A stretch of DNA of 64,000 nt from Noviherbaspirillum galbum (GTDB taxonomy: Bacteria; Pseudomonadota; Gammaproteobacteria; Burkholderiales; Burkholderiaceae_D): assembly GCF_010974945.1 (NCBI RefSeq), contig NZ_JAAIVB010000021.1:62001-126000 (forward strand), read 5' to 3'. A model generated the notes under the pieces. It was not told where the DNA came from and searched no databases. It saw only the letters and a list, made by a program, of their open reading frames with translations. The translations under genes and the position numbers were made by a program. Below, piece by piece: positions 30,331 through 37,926 of this stretch (its first letter is position 1; each line of letters starts with the position of its first letter).

Positions 30331-31434
30331 TTACTGGGCGTACCGGCGCCGCAGTTGCAGGAACGGCTTCTCGATCGTCGCATAGCTGAGCGAAGAGACG
30401 GCCCAGGTAGCGGCATACGCAATCGCCGCAAGCAGCAGTCCGTCGACGATGCGCTGCCCGGTCCACGATGGCTTGCCGAGCGCCTGCGCCACGAGATCGA
30501 TCACCAGGGCATGCAGCAGGTAGAGCGAGAAGCTGATGTCGCCGCCATGCTGCATGGCGCGCGCCAGCGGCCGGGGCAGGCGCAGGTCCGCCGCCAGCCA
30601 GCCGAGGATGAACACCGACCATGCCAGGCTTTCCTGCAGCGACCAGGTGATCCAGAACGCCTGCTTCGGTTCGGGCAGGAAGAAGCTGGCATAACGCGCC
30701 TGCAGCATGATATTGCCGGTCACGAGCAGCGCGGCCAGCAGCAGCCACACCTTGCCATGCCTGCGCAGCTCCTGGCCGAAGCGGGCATGGACGACGGCCG
30801 CCAGCATCCCCACCAGGAACTGGTCGAACCTGCCCACCAGCGTGGAGAACAGCATGTGGGTACTGCGTTCCGAGACGCCGTAGGCCGCCAGCTTGAAAGC
30901 CAGCATCAGCCCGAGGCATTGCAGCAGGTAGCGCGGCCCCTGCGCCAGCGTGAAGCGGGCGATGAAGGGAAAGACCAGGTAGAAGGCAAACTCCACCGAG
31001 ATCGTCCATGCCGCGCCGGTGATGAAGTATTTCGAGGTCGGCGATTCGCCCAGGTTGCTGAACAGGACATACAGCGCATCTTGCGGGCGGAAGGCATCGC
31101 GCCCGATGGAAATCGCGATCACGAACACCGTGATGAACAGCGGGAAGATGCGCAGGAAGCGGTTGCGGATGAATTCCCGGTAGACCAGTCCCTTCCGCTG
31201 CTCCGCCTGGTACAGCGCGATCTGCATGAACAGGAAGCCCGACAGCGTGAAGAACAGCCCGACCCCGGTATGCCCCTCGGTCACCAGGCTGAACGGCGTC
31301 CACCCCGGATGCGCCAGCACCTCGATCGGCGGCGCGTAGACGTGGTGATAGAAGTGGAAGAAGAACACCAGGCTCGCGGCGAGCCAGCGGATTTCATCGA
31401 TGCGCGGATTGTGGGGGAGATTCAGCGAAAGCAT
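30331..31434 (-). CDS. Acyltransferase family 3 membrane protein
   Basis: The 367-residue protein has about ten membrane helices and acyltransferase-3 (OafA/NodX-like) features: RIDEIRWLAASLVFFFHFYHHV with the family His near the N-terminus, GVGLFFTLSGFLF, then WTISVEFAFYLVFPFIARF. These enzymes O-acetylate or succinylate surface polysaccharides or lipids. It lies upstream of, and in the same direction as, the glycan operon, separated by an intergenic region with its own promoter element. It may decorate that glycan. The ATG at 31434 puts the first helix at the usual distance. Confidence 0.83.
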   Translation of the reverse strand: MLSLNLPHNPRIDEIRWLAASLVFFFHFYHHVYAPPIEVLAHPGWTPFSLVTEGHTGVGLFFTLSGFLFMQIALYQAEQRKGLVYREFIRNRFLRIFPLFITVFVIAISIGRDAFRPQDALYVLFSNLGESPTSKYFITGAAWTISVEFAFYLVFPFIARFTLAQGPRYLLQCLGLMLAFKLAAYGVSERSTHMLFSTLVGRFDQFLVGMLAAVVHARFGQELRRHGKVWLLLAALLVTGNIMLQARYASFFLPEPKQAFWITWSLQESLAWSVFILGWLAADLRLPRPLARAMQHGGDISFSLYLLHALVIDLVAQALGKPSWTGQRIVDGLLLAAIAYAATWAVSSLSYATIEKPFLQLRRRYAQ

Positions 31435-31564
31435 GGCGAAGGGGATGCTTGTTGTCGCCGGTATCGTATCAGGTATGTCACTTCGGGCTAGGGGTTTGTC
31501 GTTGATGACAAGCCTTGGCGTCTGCGACGCGCGCTGTCGGTCGAAGCACTTGCTGTCAGTTGCG

Positions 31565-31594
31565 CTGTCATCCCCGCCTGCGCGGGGATGACAG
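31565..31594. repeat. Perfect 13-bp stem palindrome
   Basis: CTGTCATCCCCGC and GCGGGGATGACAG around a CTGC loop. Same theme as the GTCATTCCCGC palindromes near 54.4 and 59.3 kb. It lies between the acyltransferase and the CRP-like gene and could end the latter's transcript. Confidence 0.8.
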
Positions 31595-31654
31595 TGGAAC
31601 GGCAGGACGACAGCGCAACGGCAAGATAACCCCGCAAAGACGACCCCAGCCCCG

Positions 31655-32494
31655 TCAGTCCAATCCCTGCGCAAGCCGCTGCAACGCAGCCGGCTTGCAA
31701 ATGATCAGCCGATGCGAGTCCTTCAGCACGATCCCCTGGCTCGCAAGGTTGGCCAGCACGCGCGACACCGTCTCGCGGCTGGTATTGATCATGTTGGCGA
31801 TATCCTGGTGCGTCGGCAAATTCTCGACCGCCTCGACGTTATCCGCCCCCTTCTGCTTGATCAGCTCGAGGTAGCTGCAAATCCGGCGCGAGGTATTGTT
31901 GATGCTAAGCAGGGCGCGGAATTCGGAGTCGCGCTGCACCTTCTCGGCAAGGTGGCGCAGCATCTGGTTGGCGACGGAAGGGGAGTGGGAGAACAAATGC
32001 ACCGCCGTCTGCCGCGGCAGGAAGGCGACCAGCACCGGGGACAGGGCGACCACCGAAGCCGAACGGGTCGAACCGTTGATGACCGCGATCTCGCCGAAGA
32101 AGTCGCCCGGCTTGAGCATGCGCAGGCCGATGGCTCGGCCGTCCTCGGTGATGTCCACCACCTGCATCTGGCCCATCAGCAGGAACAGCAGGCTGTCGCC
32201 GACGCCGCCCTTCTGCAGCACCACTTCGCGCCGGCCATATTGGCGGAAGCGCAGCTCGGGCTTCAGGCGTTCGATTTCCTCGTCGCTCAGGCCGGCCAGC
32301 AAGGGAATCTTGCGAAGCTGGACCTGGTAGTTGATCTGCTGGCCGGGCGCGAGCTTGGTGATGCGCAGCTGGACCGTGGGCCGCAGCTGCGCGGCCTGCT
32401 GCGCCACCTGGAGCGCTGCTTCCGACGCGGCAACCGGCGCGGCCGTGGCATCGGCGGCGTCGCTCAGGGCTAGGTTGTCATTGGATGCGGTCAT
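31655..32494 (-). CDS. CRP-type cyclic-nucleotide-binding transcription regulator
   Basis: A 279-residue regulator with an extra N-terminal segment of about 60 residues. The cNMP domain reads GDSLLFLLMGQMQVVD ... FGEIAVINGSTRSASV; the cAMP-pocket residues of E. coli CRP (Glu72, Arg82, Ser83) correspond to E135, R144 and S145. The HTH helix TSRETVSRVLANL carries R240-E241 and R245, equivalent to CRP R180, E181 and R185, which read TGTGA. FNR-type N-terminal cysteines are not in the expected pattern. Three matching palindromes lie at 36020, 37792 and 47195. The start MTASNDN at 32494 follows a TATAAT; longer starts are possible. It is the likely controller of the neighbouring surface-protein locus. 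Confidence 0.88.
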   Translation of the reverse strand: MTASNDNLALSDAADATAAPVAASEAALQVAQQAAQLRPTVQLRITKLAPGQQINYQVQLRKIPLLAGLSDEEIERLKPELRFRQYGRREVVLQKGGVGDSLLFLLMGQMQVVDITEDGRAIGLRMLKPGDFFGEIAVINGSTRSASVVALSPVLVAFLPRQTAVHLFSHSPSVANQMLRHLAEKVQRDSEFRALLSINNTSRRICSYLELIKQKGADNVEAVENLPTHQDIANMINTSRETVSRVLANLASQGIVLKDSHRLIICKPAALQRLAQGLD

Positions 32495-32522
32495 GGAATC
32501 AGCCGGCAGGGGGATGCGGCAA

Positions 32523-32528
32523 ATTATA
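32523..32528 (-). promoter_or_regulatory. -10 element of the CRP-like gene
   Basis: Perfect TATAAT on the minus strand, 29-34 bases before the chosen ATG, with a weak -35 17 bp upstream. It supports the start at 32494 over longer alternatives. Confidence 0.4.
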
Positions 32529-32681
32529 GCCGCAGCTTTCGCGTAAAAGTTTGCACCCGGCAATAAAGTTGCGCCTGGTTGCAAAACAGGGTGAGCAGGC
32601 TGGCAAGAAGCTTGTGCGGCGGACAAGGAAAACGCTGCGGGCGCGGGCCGGGCGATGCCTTTCAGCCAAGGAAGACGGTCT

Positions 32682-33977
32682 TCAATCGCCCTGCCATTGC
32701 CAGCTTAGCTGCACCTGCCGGCTGTTGTACTGGAAGAGCGAAATGTTTTCGTCGTTCTTCACCGCGCGCACTTCCAGGTTGAGGTTCTGCTGCTTGCTCA
32801 AGGGGTAGGTCAGCACGCCGCGGATGATCTGCGTGTCTTGCTTGCGGCGTTCGTCGATCAGGCCGGGCGAGTACACCGCTTCCGAAAGCCAGGTCTGGCG
32901 CAGCCACGACAGTTCGCCGGTCAGCCGGTAGGGCAGCAACGTCTTGGCGCTGATCGATGCATTCCAGCCCTGGCGGTCCTTGCCGGGACGGGTGGATACG
33001 CCCCGGTCCGTGTTCAGTCCCACGCCGGCCTGCGCCTGGGTGAACTCGGAACGGTAGTTGAGCTGGGTGCGCAGCTCGAACATGTTGGCGTTGTAGTCTT
33101 CCAGCGTGGCGTACTCGATGTGGTTAACGCCAGCGCCCACGCTGAACTGCCACGATGGCGGCAAGGGCAATGGCGGGGTGAGCCTGGCCTGCAATTGCGC
33201 CTGGCGCTGGTAGAGCCGTCCGCCGAGACCGAAGGCCGCGAGCGTGCCGGTGCCGCGCAGGCTCCAGTTGCCGAAGCGCCATGGCCGTTCCATACCCATC
33301 GCGATCGACGAGGTGTTGTAGGCGGCGAGCGCATCGTTCACTTGCAGCCGTCCCTGCACGAAGCCGATGCTGCCGTTGTTGTCGAGCTCGCGCAGGTAAT
33401 CGAGCGACACGCTGGTGTAATGGTCGCTGCGGGGCAGGTATTCCGGCAGCAGCTGGAGCTCCACGCGCGAGGAGCCGGTGCCGATGCCGAAGTTGGGGTT
33501 GCTCGCGCCCTGGTTGACGTTGGTGTCGAAACCCCGGCTGGCCATGAAGGTCAGGCCGATGCGCGGCTGCCACTGGCTGCAGCCCAGCGAGCGCCAGCGC
33601 GAGATCACGTCCATGATGATAGGCGGGGGCGAGAAGCGGGTCTCGATGATCTTGAACAGGCGCTCCGCTTCTTCCGCGCGGCCGAGTTCGCACTGGATGA
33701 TCGCCAGGTCCAGCCAGGCTCCCGCATGCTGCGGCTCGCGTTCTATCATGCGCGCTAGGGCGTCGCTGGCATCGTTACGCCGGCCCTCGTTCAGCGAGCG
33801 CATCGCATCGATGTACAGGTCGTTCTGCGCCTGGGCGAGCGTCTGTATCGAGGTTTGCGTCTGCGCTTGGGCCGTGGCCGGTAGCGGCAGCAGCGCCGGC
33901 AAGGCGAGGCCGAGCATCGCCAGCCAGCGCGTCGGACGCAAGAGGGAAAGGGAAGGGCGGAACGGCTTGCGCGTCAT
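32682..33977 (-). CDS. Exported TPR plus outer-membrane beta-barrel protein
   Basis: The 431-residue protein has a signal peptide ending near residue 37 (ALLPLPATAQA). One or two TPR-like helical repeats follow (ALARMIEREPQHAGAWLDLAIIQCELGRAEEAERLFKIIE). The remaining 290 residues consist of alternating amphipathic strands (YTSVSLDYLRELDN, NLNLEVRAVKNDENISLFQYNSRQVQLSWQW) ending in W-x-W-x-x-D, as expected of an outer-membrane barrel. Architecture and length resemble Slam/DUF560-like proteins, but I cannot confirm that family. The start overlaps the stop of the CHASE2 cyclase gene (ATGA), so sensor and barrel are cotranslated. Confidence 0.65.
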   Translation of the reverse strand: MTRKPFRPSLSLLRPTRWLAMLGLALPALLPLPATAQAQTQTSIQTLAQAQNDLYIDAMRSLNEGRRNDASDALARMIEREPQHAGAWLDLAIIQCELGRAEEAERLFKIIETRFSPPPIIMDVISRWRSLGCSQWQPRIGLTFMASRGFDTNVNQGASNPNFGIGTGSSRVELQLLPEYLPRSDHYTSVSLDYLRELDNNGSIGFVQGRLQVNDALAAYNTSSIAMGMERPWRFGNWSLRGTGTLAAFGLGGRLYQRQAQLQARLTPPLPLPPSWQFSVGAGVNHIEYATLEDYNANMFELRTQLNYRSEFTQAQAGVGLNTDRGVSTRPGKDRQGWNASISAKTLLPYRLTGELSWLRQTWLSEAVYSPGLIDERRKQDTQIIRGVLTYPLSKQQNLNLEVRAVKNDENISLFQYNSRQVQLSWQWQGD

Positions 33978-35809
33978 CCGTTCTCCCCGGCGGCCAGGGT
34001 AAACAGCTTGGTCGGCTTTTCCTTCCCGCGCAGCATGCGCTCGGCCAGGAAGCGCAGCTCGTGCCGCTTCGCGCGTTCCGCCGTGCCCTCGCCGATGATC
34101 ACGCTGTGCGGATATTCGCGCGCCATCTGCTCCAGGCGCGACGCGGTATTCACGCTGTCGCCCACCGCGGTATAGATGCTGCGAAACGAGGAGCCGAAGT
34201 CGCCCGCCAGCGCCAGCCCGCTTTCGATGCCGATGCGCACGCGCACCTTCGGGAAACCCATCTGCTCACGCATTGCGCTGAAAGCCTGCACTTCCTTCAG
34301 GATGCGTCCGGCCGCATCCAGCGCCCGGTCGGCGTGTTCTTCCAGCGGCAGCGGCGCGCCCCAGAAGGCCACGAGTCCGTCGCCGGTGTATTTATCCAGC
34401 GTGCCGCCGAGTTCGATGACCGGGCGCGTCAGGCAATCCAGGAAGTCCCGCGTCAGCTTGCCCGACTCTTCCATCGAAAGCGACTCCACCTGGTGGGTAT
34501 AGCCCTCCATGTCGGCGATCAGGGTCGTCACGTCGAGACGCTGCGGCGACAACGGGTCTTTCAGGTCGCGGCGCAAGAGTTCGTCCACCACCGCCTGCGC
34601 CACGTACTGCCGCAGGGTGTCGAGCAGCTGGCGCGACTTGCGCTGGGTGACCTGCCAGTCGTAGGGCACGGCGATCGACAGCAGGAAAAGAATCGATGCC
34701 AGCGGGCCCATCGCTGCGAGGTCGGGATCGTGCGGCGTGACTATATAAGCCAGCGCCAGCCAGGCGACGGCGCTGGCCGCGAGCAGGCCGACGTTGAGCA
34801 CCGCCGAGAGGCGCGGGAAAGCATAGGCCGCCGCCAAGGCAACGACCAGGCTGAAGGCAAGGGCGATTGCCGTTCCCGGCAGGCGGGCCGGCGCCTGGCC
34901 GGCCTGCTCATCGAGCAGGCGCGATGCCTGGATGGCATGGATCAGCATGCCGGGCGTGGACGGGTCGAGCGGCGTCGAGACGCGGTCGCTCAGGCCGAGC
35001 GATGACGAGCCGACCAGCGCCAGCTTCCCCGCGACCATGGCGGGCGGCACGCTCTGGTCGAGGATGCTCGACGCGGAAATGACGGTGTAGGCGCTGAGTT
35101 CGCGCTCGAAGGGAATCCGGCGCATGCCTTCCACCGCCGGCGCCGGCTTGCCGGAACAGCATTGCACCAGCGCCAACGAGAGGGTGGGAAACTGGCGGCC
35201 GTCGAAGCGCGTCAGCATGGGCAGGCGGCGGATGGTGCCGTCCGGGTCGGGCACGAAGCCGATGTTGCCGGGATGCGCGGCGCGGCCGAAGCCGGAATGG
35301 TTGCCGATGAAGCCGGTCGCGACCGGCATGGGCTTGCCCGTGGCCGGCATGCCGCCGGCGATGGTGCCGACCTTGACCGGCAGCGGACGGGTTTCGTAGT
35401 CGAAGGCTTGCGCCATCACGACCGGTCCCTGTTCGGCCAGCATGGCGAGGCGCTGGTCGCCGCCATCGCTGCCCGGCTCAGGGAAAACCAGGTCGAGCGC
35501 GACGCCGCGCGCTTCGTAGGGGCCGATCAGCTTTTCCACCAGGTCGGCAAGCCGCTCGCGCGGCCAGGGCCAGGGGCCGGCCGCCTTGAGGGACGCTTCG
35601 TTGATGTCGATGACCACCACGCGGTTTTCGGCCTTCTCGGTCGCCTGCATGCGAATGAACTGGTCGCGCAGCCACTCGCTCGGCAGGAACGACGTGGCCA
35701 ATGGCGGGGACCACTGCACCCAGGCGGTGACGACCACTGCCAGCAAGGCAATCATTGCCCGGGCCAGTGTCAGGCGCGACGCGGACGAAGCCGCTTTGGT
35801 GGGACTCAT
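33974..35809 (-). CDS. CHASE2-domain class III adenylate cyclase
   Basis: The 611-residue sensor has an N-terminal membrane anchor, a periplasmic CHASE2 domain (about 40-335; VVVIDINEASLKAAGPWPWPR ... GALDLVFPE-like core, GKLALVGSSSLGLSDRVSTPL) and three closely spaced helices (about 345-410). The C-terminal cyclase (about 425-600) retains the two metal-binding Asp, D433 (ADMEGYT) and D477 (TGDGLVAFWG), the adenine-type Lys in LDKYTGD, and the transition-state Asn/Arg in GDSVNTASRLE. It should be active and make cAMP. The signal sensed is unknown. It is divergent from the FecR-domain gene and coupled to the TPR/barrel gene. The start at 35809 is chosen by family fit; no clear ribosome site. 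Confidence 0.87.
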   Translation of the reverse strand: MSPTKAASSASRLTLARAMIALLAVVVTAWVQWSPPLATSFLPSEWLRDQFIRMQATEKAENRVVVIDINEASLKAAGPWPWPRERLADLVEKLIGPYEARGVALDLVFPEPGSDGGDQRLAMLAEQGPVVMAQAFDYETRPLPVKVGTIAGGMPATGKPMPVATGFIGNHSGFGRAAHPGNIGFVPDPDGTIRRLPMLTRFDGRQFPTLSLALVQCCSGKPAPAVEGMRRIPFERELSAYTVISASSILDQSVPPAMVAGKLALVGSSSLGLSDRVSTPLDPSTPGMLIHAIQASRLLDEQAGQAPARLPGTAIALAFSLVVALAAAYAFPRLSAVLNVGLLAASAVAWLALAYIVTPHDPDLAAMGPLASILFLLSIAVPYDWQVTQRKSRQLLDTLRQYVAQAVVDELLRRDLKDPLSPQRLDVTTLIADMEGYTHQVESLSMEESGKLTRDFLDCLTRPVIELGGTLDKYTGDGLVAFWGAPLPLEEHADRALDAAGRILKEVQAFSAMREQMGFPKVRVRIGIESGLALAGDFGSSFRSIYTAVGDSVNTASRLEQMAREYPHSVIIGEGTAERAKRHELRFLAERMLRGKEKPTKLFTLAAGENG

Positions 35810-36019
35810 GTAAAAAAGCGCTCTCCGGAAAGTCGAGCGCGTCGCGTAGCGCACATCGTTGTCTCTATTTTGATATCCAGCAAGTATAGCGCCTCGTTCC
35901 TGCAAAATCTCAAGCGCGGGGCAAGTTTGCCCGTCTTGGATGCCCACTTTTTGCGCATTGTTGCTCTTTCCCCAGCAGAAATAAAAAACTGCCACAAATC
36001 AAGTCGTTGCCGGTTAGAA

Positions 36020-36035
36020 TGTGATCGGTGTCACA
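36020..36035 (+). promoter_or_regulatory. Perfect CRP-type site before the fecR-like gene
   Basis: TGTGATCGGTGTCACA matches TGTGA-N6-TCACA at all ten fixed positions. It lies 45 bases before the FecR-domain start and in the divergent gap with the adenylate cyclase gene, so it could serve either. Confidence 0.7.
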
Positions 36036-36080
36036 GAAATTATTAACAAGAAACGGAGAATGGCTAACAAGGAGAAATCT

Positions 36081-37427
36081 ATGTTGCGCAAAATCATTCT
36101 TTCCGCTCTGTTGTTGTGTTCCGCCAATGCCGTACTGGCTGGGGAAGCGGCGCGCGTGGTCTTCGTCGCGGGGCAGACCGTCCTCGACGGCAAGCCGGCC
36201 GAGCTCGGGCGCGTGGTCAATGAAGGCGACGAGATTTCCACCCAGGGCGACGGCTACGTCTACCTCAAGACCGTGGACAACGGCTTCCTGATCCTGCGTC
36301 CCAACAGCCGGGCGCGCATCACGGCCTACCACATCGACAAGGCGAACCCTTCCAACACCCGCGTCAAGCTCGAGTTGCTCAACGGCGTGGCCCGCAGCAT
36401 TTCCGGCGAAGCGGTCAAGGAAGCGCGCCAGAACTTCCGCTTCAACACCCCTGTCGCCGCCATCGGCGTGCGCGGCACCGACTTCACCGTCTTCACCGAC
36501 CAGGAAACCTCGCGCGTCGCCGTCATCTCGGGCGGCATCGTGGTCAGCGGCTTCACCGGCGCCTGCGGCCCGGAAGGCACCGGCCCCTGCGAAGGCAAGT
36601 CCAGCCGCGAACTGTTCGCCAGCCAGGTCGGCCAGCTCCTGCAGGTCCGCAAGGGCCAGTCCGCGCCGCAGATCCTGCCGAGCAGCGGCATCTCGCCCGA
36701 CGTGGCCGCGCCGCCCCGCAACGATGAGCCGATTGGCAAGTCGACCTCCGGCTCCATGCCCCTGCCGTTCAACGTCGCGGACGTGAGCCTCGATCCGCTG
36801 AAGAACCTTGGCCTGCTCGCGCGCTTCCAGCAGTTCTCCAGCCAGCAGGCCCAGCAGCCCGCCGTCGTCACGCCGCCGGTCGCCGTCACGCCGACGCCCA
36901 CCCAGGAAGTCGTTCCCGAGACCAGCAAGATCGTCTGGGGCCGCTGGCAGCCCATCGTCGACCAGAGCGCCGCCATCGACCTGGCGAAGATGATGAACGA
37001 GAAGAACACGCTCAATGCGCTGAACTCCTACTTCGCCGTCCTGCGCACCCAGGGCACCTTCACCATGCCCGCGACCGGCAACGTCGGCTTCGGCCTGAAG
37101 AACGCCGAGGCCTACATCCTCGACGAGCCGACGAACAAGTTCTCGGTGGCCTCCTACCAGAACGGCAAGCTGCAGGTGGATTTCGCCAAGTCCAGCTTCA
37201 ACACCAGCTTCGACGTGGTCAGCCAGAAGAACGAGCGCTTCAGCTTCCAGTCCGTCGGCGAGATCGACAAGAACGGCAAGATGGTCGGCGGCAACCAGTT
37301 CATCGCGCCGACCAATGTGTCGGTGAGCGGCGCGCTGGGCGACAACGGCAACTCCGCCGCCTATATCTTCCAGGGCCGGGTCGACGACCGGCGCGTCACA
37401 ACGGGGGTCACCTACTGGACGCGCTGA
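36081..37427 (+). CDS. Exported FecR-domain protein
   Basis: The 448-residue protein has a clear signal peptide (about 1-20, MLRKIILSALLLCSANAVLA). The FecR-like domain covers about residues 25-175: GQTVLDGKPAELGRVVNEGDEISTQGDGYVYLKTVDNGFLILRPNS and TPVAAIGVRGTDFTVFT from T123. It is periplasmic and not the membrane-bound anti-sigma type, since no cytoplasmic N-terminus or membrane helix precedes it. A Pro-rich linker follows, then a C-terminal strand-rich domain of unknown type. AAGGAG seven bases before ATG 36081 fixes the start. FecR, CHASE2 cyclase and TPR genes often travel together. Its role here is unclear, but it is preceded by a CRP-type site. Confidence 0.8.
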   Translation: MLRKIILSALLLCSANAVLAGEAARVVFVAGQTVLDGKPAELGRVVNEGDEISTQGDGYVYLKTVDNGFLILRPNSRARITAYHIDKANPSNTRVKLELLNGVARSISGEAVKEARQNFRFNTPVAAIGVRGTDFTVFTDQETSRVAVISGGIVVSGFTGACGPEGTGPCEGKSSRELFASQVGQLLQVRKGQSAPQILPSSGISPDVAAPPRNDEPIGKSTSGSMPLPFNVADVSLDPLKNLGLLARFQQFSSQQAQQPAVVTPPVAVTPTPTQEVVPETSKIVWGRWQPIVDQSAAIDLAKMMNEKNTLNALNSYFAVLRTQGTFTMPATGNVGFGLKNAEAYILDEPTNKFSVASYQNGKLQVDFAKSSFNTSFDVVSQKNERFSFQSVGEIDKNGKMVGGNQFIAPTNVSVSGALGDNGNSAAYIFQGRVDDRRVTTGVTYWTR

Positions 37428-37495
37428 CCTTCCGGCGAACCGCCCGGCCGGCACTCTCTATATAGAAGGGGATGGAAGGTCAGGGGCGGCAAAAG

Positions 37496-37526
37496 AAAAC
37501 GGCGCATGACGCGCCGTTTTGCTTTT
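37496..37526 (+). terminator. Intrinsic terminator after the fecR-like gene
   Basis: AAAACGGCGC (37496-37505), loop ATGAC, GCGCCGTTTT (37511-37520), then a further T-rich stretch. It separates the FecR transcript from the giant gene. Confidence 0.85.
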
Positions 37527-37709
37527 CAGGGGAGGTTGTCGCCCGGACGCGACAATCCGGAGCTCCGCAATAAAACTTTCCGACAGCCATGAAACCTTCC
37601 GAGGCCACGCCGAAAGCGGCCTACACGACCCAAAACCGAGAACTGAAACGGCTTTTCCTAATAGTTCCGCTAATCATCCGGGGATCCTGTGTTAAGTCAA
37701 GGAAAGTTA

Positions 37710-37737
37710 TTGCTTTTGGAACAAGTTCAAATATAAT
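37710..37737 (+). promoter_or_regulatory. Strong distal promoter of the giant surface-protein gene
   Basis: TTGCTT (37710-37715), 16-bp spacer, TATAAT (37732-37737). The transcript would start near 37744 and carry a leader of about 183 bases. The 37530-37926 gap holds no gene, only this promoter, the CRP-type site, and a possible second -10 (TATACG, 37832-37837). Confidence 0.6.
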
Positions 37738-37791
37738 CCCCGGGGCGTACTGTGTGGCTAAAAAGCATCAACGGAATTGCGCCTGGATAAG

Positions 37792-37807
37792 TGTGACGAC
37801 CATCACA
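37792..37807 (+). promoter_or_regulatory. Perfect CRP-type site before the giant gene
   Basis: TGTGACGACCATCACA matches TGTGA-N6-TCACA at all fixed positions. It is downstream of the 37710 promoter but about 44 bases upstream of the start implied by TATACG at 37832, close to class II activator spacing. Confidence 0.7.
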
Positions 37808-37926
37808 TTCCACCCAAGACCGATCTGCCACTATACGTCCGCAACCTTGCACAAACGCAAGGACATGCGGATCCGCAACAAACCCCTTTGTTTTGTTGTA
37901 GTTACTTTCCTTCCTAGGAGTTTTAC

